Origin: Anaerolineaceae bacterium UBA700
GTDB lineage: Bacteria; Chloroflexota; Anaerolineae; Anaerolineales; Anaerolineaceae
DNA: 64,000 nt
Assembly: GCA_002298885.1 (NCBI GenBank)
Contig: DBMK01000147.1
Coordinates: 5,071 to 69,070, forward strand
Direction of reading: 5' to 3'
Positions within the stretch are counted from its first letter, which is position 1, and each line of letters begins with the position of its first letter. Shown here in pieces: positions 1 to 8,744 of the stretch. Both the position numbers and the translations under genes were made by a program. The notes under the pieces are model-generated. The model was not told where the DNA came from. It worked only from the letters and a program-made list of their open reading frames with translations, and did not search any database.

Positions 1-747
1 CCGTACTTCCGGGCCGTACTGCGGGCGGTCGAATGCCGGTTCTACCAGGATTTCGAGCTTCCGGGTCCGGTCCTCGACCTGGGCTGCGGCGACGGCCATT
101 TCGCCACCATCGCCTTCGACCATCCCCTGGATGCGGGCGTCGATCCCTGGACCGGGCCGGTGCGCCAGGCCGGGAAAAGGGGAGGCTACCGCCTCGTCGT
201 CCAGGGGTACGGCGACCGTCTGCCCTTTGAGGACGGTTATTTTGCCAGCGCTATCAGCAATTCGGTGCTCGAACATATTCCCGACGTGGATGCGGTGGTG
301 TGCGAGATCGGCCGGGTATTGAAGCCGGGCGCCCCGTTTCTATTCTGCGTGCCGAACCATTATTTCCTGTCAAACCTCTCTGTCTCCAGCTTCTTCGACC
401 GCCTTGGCCTGAAGGGCATCGGTGACGGATACCGTTCCTTTTTCAACCGCATCTCTCGCCACCAGCACTGCGATAGTCCCGAGGTGTGGGACGCCCGCTT
501 GAAATCCGCCGGGTTTCGTATAGAAAAATGGTGGCATTATTTCTCTCCTCAAGCGCTGCACATCCTCGAATGGGGCCATTACTTGGGTCTGCCATCGCTG
601 GTCTCCCATGCCGTCTTCGGCCGTTGGATCCTCAGCCGGTCGGATTGGAACCTGGCGCTCACCCGAGCCATCGTCAGGCCTGCCTACGATGAACCCAGCC
701 AGCAGCCTAGGGGATCTTACACCTTCTACGTTGCCCAAAAAGTATGA
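1..747 (+). CDS. class I SAM-dependent methyltransferase, 5' end outside window
   Basis: The reading frame is open from the first base, so the start lies upstream of the window. About 248 codons are visible. The SAM-binding motif I (VLDLGCGDG) sits at visible residues 24-32, followed by an acidic motif II region (GVDPW) and the LPFEDGYFASAISNSVLEHI stretch typical of Methyltransf_11 proteins, where the question of motif IV/post-I residues is usually settled. The substrate cannot be read from sequence. The stop overlaps the start of the next gene (ATGA at 744-747), so it is translationally coupled to a GT-C-like membrane protein. That suggests a role in modifying an envelope glycan or lipid carrier, which is inference only. 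Confidence 0.85.
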   Translation, partial: PYFRAVLRAVECRFYQDFELPGPVLDLGCGDGHFATIAFDHPLDAGVDPWTGPVRQAGKRGGYRLVVQGYGDRLPFEDGYFASAISNSVLEHIPDVDAVVCEIGRVLKPGAPFLFCVPNHYFLSNLSVSSFFDRLGLKGIGDGYRSFFNRISRHQHCDSPEVWDARLKSAGFRIEKWWHYFSPQALHILEWGHYLGLPSLVSHAVFGRWILSRSDWNLALTRAIVRPAYDEPSQQPRGSYTFYVAQKV

Positions 748-2996
748 ACGAACCGAGTATTCTGGATTACCTCAAATCGAAATTGATGCCCTGGCGGGGC
801 GAAAAGATCGAAATTCCTCCTGCCCCCCAGGTTGAAATAAAATCTCCACAAATCCAGCAGCAGGTTAGCATACAGCCTGAAGAGCACACCGTGGAGCAGA
901 CTCGGGAGTTCGAGCAGATTTCTGTGGTTGAGCCGGTGGTCCCTCAGGTTACGTCTTTTCCGGCGGTTGAGGCCGTTGGCACCCAATCGGTGCCGCTGGT
1001 GGTGCCCTGGCGCTCGCTGGCAGCCGCGGGCGTGGCCTTGATTGCCCAGCTTGGCCTTGAGCCGCCCCGCCCTTACGTCGGGGTAGGGATTGCGTTATAC
1101 GTCGTTTCCGCCCTGTTGGTGGTGTGGGCCGTCCGCTCGAAGGAATGGGCTCTGGCGCCATTGGCCGAGGACGTGCCCCAGGCGGTTGACGTCGGCGGGA
1201 TTCGATGGAAATTCCTGGTTTTCGCCCTGCCGTTGGTGGCCCTGTCCTTCCTGGCTTTCGGCGGCAACCTGTTTACTGTTCCAAACCTGGCCATCTGGGC
1301 TGTCACCATTGCCTACGTTTTCATCGCCATCTGGCAGCCGGCGGCGCGCTCAGGGTCGCTGGGCCGCGCCTGGGCGCGCTTTGCAGCCTGGGCTCGCCAT
1401 CCCGGTTTCACCCTCAGGATCTCACCCTGGACGTTGTTGTTCATTGGCGCCATCGTGCTGGTCGTTTTCTTCAGGCTCTATCGCCTCAGCCAGGTGCCTG
1501 GGGAGATGTTCAGCGACCACGCCGAAAAACTGCTGGATATCAGCGACGTTTTGAACGGCCAGACACACATCTTCTTCCCGCGCAATACCGGCCGCGAAGC
1601 CATCCAGATGTACCTCACGGCCGCGGTCTCGATCTTGTTCAGTACTGGCCTTTCCTTTATCAGCCTCAAAATCGGTACGGCTTTCGTTGGGTTGATTACC
1701 CTTCCGTACGTTTACTTGTTGGGAAAGGAAATTGGCGGGCGCTGGGTGGGTTTCCTGGCTTTCGTTATGACCGGCATTGCCTACTGGCCCAACCTCATAG
1801 CCCGGATTGGCCTGCGGTTCCCGCTGTACGCTGCTTTTGCCGCGCCGGTGCTGTATTATTTCATCCGCGGTCTGCGTTACCAAAAGCGCAATGATTTCAT
1901 CCTGGCCGGCCTCTTCCTGGGATTGGGCTTGCACGGCTACAGCCCTATGCGCATCGTGCCATTTGTGCTGGTCATCCTCTTTGGCCTGTATTTACTGCAT
2001 ACCCAGGCCAGGGGCAAGCGCAGGCAGGCGATCGTGGCGTTTGTCGTCCTGGCCATTGTCTCCGTGGTGATCTTCCTGCCTTTGATGCGCTACATGCTGG
2101 AAAATCCAGAAAGCTTCAATGAACGCGCTCTCAGCCGCCTGGGTGAGACCGAAACAGTCTATGTGGCCCCGGTCTGGCAAATCTTCATCGAAAATACCTG
2201 GAAGGCCTGGATTATGCCCTTCTGGGATAATGGAAACATCTGGGTCCATTCTGTCATCGGCCGGCCTTCGCTGGACGTGGTGGCTGCGGCATTTTACTTC
2301 CTCGGATCGCTCCAGGTGCTCATCCGTTACTTGCGCAAGCGCCATTGGATTGACCTGTTCCTCCTGGTTTCGGTGCCGCTGCTGATGCTGCCTTCTATCC
2401 TCTCCCTGGCCTTCCCGGACGAGAATCCCAGCCTCAACCGCACCGATGCAGCTTTCATCCCGGTCTTCATCCTGGTAGCCATCGGCCTGGAAGGGGTGCT
2501 GGCCGGTTTCAAACGCCTTTCTGCTTCGCGATCCTCCTGGCTGGCTGCCGGGGCTTTGGGTGTGATTTTGGTGGGTTGGTCCGCCTCCAATAACGCTGAC
2601 CTGGTATTCAACCAGTTCGACAACCAGTTCATGCAGGGCGCCTGGAATACATCCCAAATCGGTCAGGTGATCCGCGATTTTGCCGATTCGGTCGGCAGCG
2701 CCGATTCGGCCTACGTGGTGCCATATCCCTATTGGGTTGATACCCGCCTGGTGGGCATTAATGCCGGCTATCCCACCAAAGATTACGCCCTCAACCGCGA
2801 GGATATCGGTACCACCCTCAATAACCCGCGCGCCAAGCTGTTTATCGTAAAGCCCGAGGATACGGATACCCTGACTGTCCTAAAAAACATTTATCCCAAC
2901 GGCCGTTCCGTTTTGCATCAATCGACCTATGCAGGCAAAGATTTCCTTGCCTACCTGGTGCCCCCGACGGTAGACGAGACCGCCCCAAACAACTAA
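744..2996 (+). CDS. GT-C/GT39-like glycosyltransferase, integral membrane
   Basis: This 750-residue protein has a hydrophilic, Gln/Glu/Pro-rich N-terminal tail of about 85 residues, then many hydrophobic segments, and a short soluble C-terminal part. The first loop after the tail-proximal helices carries 'MFSDHAEKLLDI', which matches the place where GT39/ArnT-like enzymes keep the acidic catalytic pair in the first external loop. It is followed by a 'GREAIQMYL' segment usual for PMT_2-type proteins. Such enzymes transfer sugars from polyprenyl-phosphate donors on the outer face of the membrane. The gene overlaps the methyltransferase by 4 nt and is 15 nt from the next membrane protein. Donor and acceptor are unknown. 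Confidence 0.75.
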   Translation: MNEPSILDYLKSKLMPWRGEKIEIPPAPQVEIKSPQIQQQVSIQPEEHTVEQTREFEQISVVEPVVPQVTSFPAVEAVGTQSVPLVVPWRSLAAAGVALIAQLGLEPPRPYVGVGIALYVVSALLVVWAVRSKEWALAPLAEDVPQAVDVGGIRWKFLVFALPLVALSFLAFGGNLFTVPNLAIWAVTIAYVFIAIWQPAARSGSLGRAWARFAAWARHPGFTLRISPWTLLFIGAIVLVVFFRLYRLSQVPGEMFSDHAEKLLDISDVLNGQTHIFFPRNTGREAIQMYLTAAVSILFSTGLSFISLKIGTAFVGLITLPYVYLLGKEIGGRWVGFLAFVMTGIAYWPNLIARIGLRFPLYAAFAAPVLYYFIRGLRYQKRNDFILAGLFLGLGLHGYSPMRIVPFVLVILFGLYLLHTQARGKRRQAIVAFVVLAIVSVVIFLPLMRYMLENPESFNERALSRLGETETVYVAPVWQIFIENTWKAWIMPFWDNGNIWVHSVIGRPSLDVVAAAFYFLGSLQVLIRYLRKRHWIDLFLLVSVPLLMLPSILSLAFPDENPSLNRTDAAFIPVFILVAIGLEGVLAGFKRLSASRSSWLAAGALGVILVGWSASNNADLVFNQFDNQFMQGAWNTSQIGQVIRDFADSVGSADSAYVVPYPYWVDTRLVGINAGYPTKDYALNREDIGTTLNNPRAKLFIVKPEDTDTLTVLKNIYPNGRSVLHQSTYAGKDFLAYLVPPTVDETAPNN

Positions 2997-3011
2997 CGGT
3001 TTGAAGCCTCA

Positions 3012-6000
3012 ATGAACGAGCAAATCATTTCGGCAGACACTGAACAAGAAAAAACCCGGGAACGGAGTTCCATTCTCTGGCCGATCCTGCTGCTGGCTGT
3101 CCTTCTGGTGGGGGCATATTTCCGCTTTGTGGGCCTCAACTGGGACCAGAACCAGCACCTTCATCCCGATGAACGTTTCATGACCATGGTATCGAGCGCC
3201 ATTTACCCGCCGGCGAGTCTTTCTCAATTCTTCGATACCAATCTATCACCGCTTAATCCGCACAACCAGGGCTACAGCTTCTACGTCTACGGCGACCTGC
3301 CCTTGTTTATCGTGCGCTACCTGGCCGGCGCCTTAGGCCAGACCGGCTACGACCAGGTCAACCTGGTCGGCCGTGCCGTCTCGGCCGGTCTGGATTTACT
3401 TACGATCATACTGATCTATCTGCTGGCCGACCGGCTTTTCCGTAACAAGCGCCTGGCGCTTTTGGCCGCCGCTTTCGACGCCCTGGCAGTCCTTCAAATC
3501 CAGCTCTCCCACTATTACACAGTCGATATCCCGGCAAATTTCTTCATCTTCCTGGCGTTCTACATTGCAGTCGTAATCCAGACCGATCGGCGTGTCCCTG
3601 CTGGGCCGGCCGCCTCCGGAGAGAATCCCTCTTTCTGGAATCGCTTTTCCCTGGATTGGAAAACCACCGTTCCCTATGGCCTATTTGGCATCGCCTCCGG
3701 GATGGCGCTGGCCTCGAAGATCAGTGCTGTCCCGCTGGTGTTACTGCTGCCCCTGGGCGCCTGGGTCTGGTGGGACCGCCTGGACGAGGAAACGCGCAGC
3801 ATTGCCTGGCCGGCCGTTTTGCGCAATCTAGCCATCGGCGGCTTTTTCTGCCTGCTGGCCTTTCGCATTTGCCAGCCTTATGCCTTCTCTGGCCCGGGTT
3901 TCTTTGGCATCAGTCTCGACCCCAAATGGCTTCAGAATATGCAGGAGATCCAGGCCCAGATCAACGGCGACGTGGACGCCCCCTTTGCGCTCCAATGGAT
4001 CCGCCGCCCGGTCACGTTTGCCTGGACGAACATGGTCAATTGGGGCCTGGGATTGCCCCTGGGCCTGCTGGCGTGGGCCGGCTTTATTTGGATGGCCTGG
4101 CGCATGCTGCGCGGAGAATGGCGCAAGCACTTACTCTTATGGAGCTGGACGGCCGGCTTTTTTACCTGGCAGTCGCTGCAGGGCAACCCGAGCATGCGCT
4201 ACCAGATTCCGGTCTACCCTACTCTGGCCATTATCGCTGCCTGGGGGATCTTCCAACTCTGGGAGTCTCGTCCTGCCTGGCTGAGCCGCCTGGGCCGTAT
4301 TGCATGGCAAAAGGTGGTTGCGGCGGGAGTCGCGGCTCTCGTGCTGGTTGCAACCTTTGCCTGGGCGTTGGCTTTCTCCCAGATCTACCAGCGCCCGGTG
4401 ACCCGCGTCGAGGCGACCGACTGGATTTACCAGAACGTCCCGGGGCCGATCAACTTGCACGTCCAGACTCCATCCGGGATGGTCAACCAGCCCCTGGCCT
4501 ACCAGTACGACACGGCCATCGAGCCCGGCAAGCCTTATACGGCGGTTTTCACCGTTTCCAACCCGGCCGCCCTGTCTGAATTGGACTTGCCTCAGCTTGC
4601 ATTGGAGCAGACCGAGCCCGATCCGCTCACCCTCCAGGTTGAGGTGAGCGACGTCGATGCAGGAAACAAGATCCTCGGCAGCGGCACGCTTCAGATCCCG
4701 GCTGGCGGCAGCTCGGACCAGACTTACAAGATTCCGCTGGACGACCTGATACCGCTGGAAGCGAACCATCAATACGGGATGTCCCTGTCTCTCCAAAATA
4801 CCTCCGGCCGGGTGGGCATCTCCGACCCGGTCAAGTTCGTCATGCTGTCTCATTTCGCCCAGCAGGCGGTGGTATTTCCAGCCCAGCAGTTGCAGACCGG
4901 AATCTCGATAGCCGCAGCCTTTAGCGCAAATAGCGGCGGCCGGCTGGCTTCGATTCGCATGCCAGTCGATCAGGGAGGCCAGGACCCTGCAATCAACTTG
5001 CAGGTAGGACTGTCCATCTTCGACCAATCCAACCAGGGCAGCGTGGTAGGGACGAGCAGCGCCAATATCCAGGCTGCCGCCGGTCTCAAATCTATCACCT
5101 TTGCTTTCGATCCACCGGTATCGTTGGTATCGCAGCACGCATATTCGGTCATTCTTGAACAGACTCTCCCGGGCTCGACCGTTTCCCTGACCGGAGACAT
5201 GCAGTTGGTCCTTTCGGGCGATCCGGTCTCTCTGATCCTTCCCTACCCGGTTCAGCTCATCCAGACTGGCGACCCTTACCTGGATAATTTCACGGCCGCA
5301 GTTTCTGGATCTTTGAGTGAAATATCCCTTCCCCACGTTGTTGACCAAAGCCTCACAAGCAGCGGCAGCGACCGCCTGCGCGTCTCGCTCGTCGAGCCGG
5401 GAAATGTGGATAACGTGCTTGCCAAAGGACAGGTCGAACAGGTCTTCCGCTCTCAAAACGATTTGCGCGGCACATCGGCCACGATTAAATTTGACTCCTC
5501 GGTTCAGGTTCAAAAAGGCGGCACTTATACCCTGCGCTTCGACCTGGATACTCCCGGCCAATTGGCGCTGCGCGGCAGCTCTCCCGCCAATGAGAGCACC
5601 TGGGACGATGGACTGCCCCTGCGCACGGATAACTATGATGGTTACAGCGGTATTTTCCAGCGCAGCCTGAACTTTGAGATGTATTGGGACGACGACGCTG
5701 CCAAGCTCACTCGCCTCCAGGATACGCTCAACCAGGCCGATTATATTTTCATATCCTCCAACCGCCAGTGGGGCAGCATCCCCCGCGTCCAGGAGCGCTA
5801 CCCGCTTTCCACCGCCTATTACCGCGATCTGCTAGGCTGTCCAGCCGAAAAAGAAATCCTTTGGTGCTACAGCGTGGCCGAGCCCGGCATGTTCCAGGGG
5901 AAATTGGGTTTCGACCTGGTCAAGGTTTCGGCGTCGTACCCGAGCCTGGGTCCACTGCAGTTTAATGACCAGTTAGCCGAAGAAGCTTTTACCGTCTACG

Positions 6001-8732
6001 ACCATCCCAAGGTGCTCATTTTCAAGAAATCGAACGCTTTTTCAGCCCAGGCCGCAAGCAATTTACTTTCGTCGGTTGATTTGAGCACGGAGGTAAAGGT
6101 CACACCCAAAAAGGCGCCAGTTTACCCGGCGAACTTGATGCTGCCGGATTACCTCCTGGCCCGTCAGCGGGATGGCGGCACCTGGGCGGATATTTTCAAT
6201 CGCCTGGCCTTGATCAATGTTTCGCCAGTCCTCACGGTTGTTTTGTGGTACCTCGCCATTGCCTTGTTGGGGTTGGCCGTCTATCCGTTCGTGCGCCTGG
6301 CCTTCGGCCGCTTGCCGGACCACGGCTACCCGTTGGCGCGGGTCGCCGGGATGGTGCTGCTGGCCTATTTTGTATGGGTCGCCGGCTCGAACGGGATCTC
6401 CTTCTCACAGATCTCGATTTGGATCATTTTTGGGATCTTGATCCTGGTCAATGCGGCCCTGGCTTACTGGCAGCGGGTGGAGCTGAAAACAGAGTGGAAG
6501 CAGAATAAACGCTATTTCGTTACCATCGAGCTGATCACCCTGGCCTTCTTTGCACTCGATCTGCTCATCCGCCTCGGCAACCCCGACCTGTGGCATCCGG
6601 CCAAAGGCGGCGAAAAGCCGATGGATTTCTCCTACCTCAACGCGGTGTTGAAAAGCACCAGCTTCCCACCCTACGATCCCTGGTTTGCCGGGGGCTTCAT
6701 CAATTATTACTACTACGGTTTCGTGCTCATCGGGACGCTGATCAAAGGGCTGGGCGTCGTGCCTTCCGTGGCCTATAACCTGGCCCTGCCGACCCTCTTC
6801 TCAATGGTCGCCATGGGTGCCTTCTCGATTGGCTGGAATTTGTTGTCCGGAGGAGGGCGATCGCAGGCTCGTTACGAGATTGCGGCAACGGAAGACACTC
6901 CAGCTTCCACAGGACCGGAGGAACCTGAAGAGGATTCTTCTCCATCCGGGCGTTTCTGGGGCCTTCCTGCCCGGCCGTTTTTGGCAGGCTTGTCCGCATC
7001 GATCGCCATGCTCATTCTGGGCAACCTGGGGACGGTCAAGATGATCTGGGAGGGGTTCCAGCGCCTGGTCGTCTCACCGGACGTGATGGACAAGGCGGAT
7101 ATCTTCACCCGCATGGCCTGGACTTTCCAGGGGCTGATTAAATACATCGGCGGCCAAAACCTGCCTTATGGCGCGGGTGAATGGTATTGGAACCCCAGCC
7201 GGGCTATCCCTGGCGAGCCAATCACCGAGTTCCCCTTCTTTACTTTTCTGTACGGAGACCCGCACGCCCACCTGATTGCCCTTCCGGTAACGCTGCTTGC
7301 ATTGGCCTGGGCGCTGTCCATCGTCAAAGGACGTTGGCAGTGGGGTGGCGGCAGCGGCTCTTTTGGCTCGGCCGTTAAATTTGGCGCCAGCTTCCTCCTC
7401 GGCGCGTTGGCAATCGGCGCCCTGCGGCCAACCAATACCTGGGACATGCCGGCGTATTTGGGATTGGGGATTCTAGCGGTCCTTTATTCCGCCATCCGCA
7501 ACGGCCAGTTCTCAACAGATACCCTTCCACACCTTTCACCGCTGTGGAAACGCATCGTCGTCGGCGTTGCCTGCGCTGTCCTTCTGGTTGTCCTGTCCTT
7601 TGCCCTGTACCAACCGTATTCCAATTGGAACGCCCAGGGTTACAACTCTTTCCAGGCATTTACTGGCGACCGTACCCCAATGTGGGCCTACACCATGCAT
7701 TGGGGCGTATTCCTGTTCGTAATTTTCTCCTGGTTTTTGGTCGAAACGCTGGATTGGCTCTCGAAGACGCCAGTTTCGGCCCTCAACCGGCTACGCCCTT
7801 ACCGCACGTTGATAATCGCCTTCGGCCTGGCCTACCTGGTCGCTGCCGTTGGCCTGTCCTTCCAAATCCCCATCGCCTGGATGCCGATGGTCCTTGCCCT
7901 GTGGGCCCTATTGCTCATCTTCCGCCCGGACCAAGCTGACACGAAGCGAGTGGTTTTAGTCATGACCGGCCTGGCCCTGGTCCTGACGTTTGGAGTTGAG
8001 GTAGTCAACCTGGTGGGGGATCTGGGCCGCATGAACACCGTTTTCAAGTTTTACCTGCAAGCCTGGACTCTGCTGTCGATCAGCGCGGCGGCTTCGCTCT
8101 GGTGGCTGCTGCCGCGTATGGCCGCCTTTATCGGCTCGCTCGGGCGGCGGGTGTGGCTCACTGCCTCGCTGGCCCTGGTGGTAGGTGCAGCTTTGTTCCC
8201 CATCATGGCTACGGCGGATAAAGTGCACGACCGCATGAGCGTCATTGCTCCCCACACCCTGGACGGAATGACTTACATGGCCACGTCCACCTATTCCGAC
8301 CAGAACGTGGATATGAATCTATCCCAGGATTACCGCGCCATCCTTTGGATGCAAGAGAATGTGAAAGGCTCGCCGGTGATTGTTGAGGCCAATACGCCCG
8401 AATATCGCTGGGGCAGCCGGTTCACCATCTATACCGGTCTGCCTGGTGTGGTTGGCTGGTCCTGGCACCAGCGGCAGCAGCGGGGGGAGATCGTTTCTTC
8501 GGACTGGGTCACCAACCGAATCAGCGATATCGAGAACTTCTACCGAACCACAGACCTTGAAGCGGCAAAACAGTTCCTCGAAACCTACAATGTGTCCTAT
8601 ATCATCGTTGGGCAGCTCGAAGCTGCGTACTACCCTGGTCCGGGCCTGAAAAAGTTTGCCGCTCAGAACGGCAAGCTCTGGACCCAGGTCTACCTGGACC
8701 AAAACACGGCCATTTATGCAGTAAAAAACTGA
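3012..8732 (+). CDS. giant fusion: GT-C-like domain plus Chlor_Arch_YYY (DUF2298) domain
   Basis: This single frame encodes 1906 residues. Residues 1 to about 480 are a polytopic GT39-like region with the loop motif 'HLHPDERFMTM'. Residues about 490-1010 are soluble, rich in Ser/Gly/Pro and beta-prone, probably extracytoplasmic beta-sandwich repeats. From about 1040 to the end there is a second polytopic region with the diagnostic run INYYYYG at residues 1230-1236, placing it in the Chlor_Arch_YYY (TIGR03662/DUF2298) family, whose function is unknown to me. The family is known as standalone proteins of 700-900 residues and as fusions. Neighbours on both sides are related membrane proteins, so the fused unit probably works in the same envelope-glycan pathway. 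Confidence 0.8.
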   Translation: MNEQIISADTEQEKTRERSSILWPILLLAVLLVGAYFRFVGLNWDQNQHLHPDERFMTMVSSAIYPPASLSQFFDTNLSPLNPHNQGYSFYVYGDLPLFIVRYLAGALGQTGYDQVNLVGRAVSAGLDLLTIILIYLLADRLFRNKRLALLAAAFDALAVLQIQLSHYYTVDIPANFFIFLAFYIAVVIQTDRRVPAGPAASGENPSFWNRFSLDWKTTVPYGLFGIASGMALASKISAVPLVLLLPLGAWVWWDRLDEETRSIAWPAVLRNLAIGGFFCLLAFRICQPYAFSGPGFFGISLDPKWLQNMQEIQAQINGDVDAPFALQWIRRPVTFAWTNMVNWGLGLPLGLLAWAGFIWMAWRMLRGEWRKHLLLWSWTAGFFTWQSLQGNPSMRYQIPVYPTLAIIAAWGIFQLWESRPAWLSRLGRIAWQKVVAAGVAALVLVATFAWALAFSQIYQRPVTRVEATDWIYQNVPGPINLHVQTPSGMVNQPLAYQYDTAIEPGKPYTAVFTVSNPAALSELDLPQLALEQTEPDPLTLQVEVSDVDAGNKILGSGTLQIPAGGSSDQTYKIPLDDLIPLEANHQYGMSLSLQNTSGRVGISDPVKFVMLSHFAQQAVVFPAQQLQTGISIAAAFSANSGGRLASIRMPVDQGGQDPAINLQVGLSIFDQSNQGSVVGTSSANIQAAAGLKSITFAFDPPVSLVSQHAYSVILEQTLPGSTVSLTGDMQLVLSGDPVSLILPYPVQLIQTGDPYLDNFTAAVSGSLSEISLPHVVDQSLTSSGSDRLRVSLVEPGNVDNVLAKGQVEQVFRSQNDLRGTSATIKFDSSVQVQKGGTYTLRFDLDTPGQLALRGSSPANESTWDDGLPLRTDNYDGYSGIFQRSLNFEMYWDDDAAKLTRLQDTLNQADYIFISSNRQWGSIPRVQERYPLSTAYYRDLLGCPAEKEILWCYSVAEPGMFQGKLGFDLVKVSASYPSLGPLQFNDQLAEEAFTVYDHPKVLIFKKSNAFSAQAASNLLSSVDLSTEVKVTPKKAPVYPANLMLPDYLLARQRDGGTWADIFNRLALINVSPVLTVVLWYLAIALLGLAVYPFVRLAFGRLPDHGYPLARVAGMVLLAYFVWVAGSNGISFSQISIWIIFGILILVNAALAYWQRVELKTEWKQNKRYFVTIELITLAFFALDLLIRLGNPDLWHPAKGGEKPMDFSYLNAVLKSTSFPPYDPWFAGGFINYYYYGFVLIGTLIKGLGVVPSVAYNLALPTLFSMVAMGAFSIGWNLLSGGGRSQARYEIAATEDTPASTGPEEPEEDSSPSGRFWGLPARPFLAGLSASIAMLILGNLGTVKMIWEGFQRLVVSPDVMDKADIFTRMAWTFQGLIKYIGGQNLPYGAGEWYWNPSRAIPGEPITEFPFFTFLYGDPHAHLIALPVTLLALAWALSIVKGRWQWGGGSGSFGSAVKFGASFLLGALAIGALRPTNTWDMPAYLGLGILAVLYSAIRNGQFSTDTLPHLSPLWKRIVVGVACAVLLVVLSFALYQPYSNWNAQGYNSFQAFTGDRTPMWAYTMHWGVFLFVIFSWFLVETLDWLSKTPVSALNRLRPYRTLIIAFGLAYLVAAVGLSFQIPIAWMPMVLALWALLLIFRPDQADTKRVVLVMTGLALVLTFGVEVVNLVGDLGRMNTVFKFYLQAWTLLSISAAASLWWLLPRMAAFIGSLGRRVWLTASLALVVGAALFPIMATADKVHDRMSVIAPHTLDGMTYMATSTYSDQNVDMNLSQDYRAILWMQENVKGSPVIVEANTPEYRWGSRFTIYTGLPGVVGWSWHQRQQRGEIVSSDWVTNRISDIENFYRTTDLEAAKQFLETYNVSYIIVGQLEAAYYPGPGLKKFAAQNGKLWTQVYLDQNTAIYAVKN

Positions 8733-8738
8733 TAGAAT
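8730..8738 (+). promoter_or_regulatory. extended -10 (TGaTAGAAT) for a probably leaderless mRNA
   Basis: The hexamer TAGAAT at 8733-8738 is preceded by TG at 8730-8731 and lies 6 nt upstream of the ATG at 8745. No Shine-Dalgarno sequence is present between them. The box overlaps the TGA stop of the upstream gene. The spacing puts the expected transcription start at or next to the A of the ATG. Confidence 0.5.
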
Positions 8739-8744
8739 ATTCTG

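Noticed and set aside
4137..5561. 474-codon open frame on the minus strand opposite the 1906-residue membrane protein
   Set aside because: It lies wholly inside a convincing plus-strand gene and follows the GC-rich codon pattern of the sense strand; no recognisable domain is seen.
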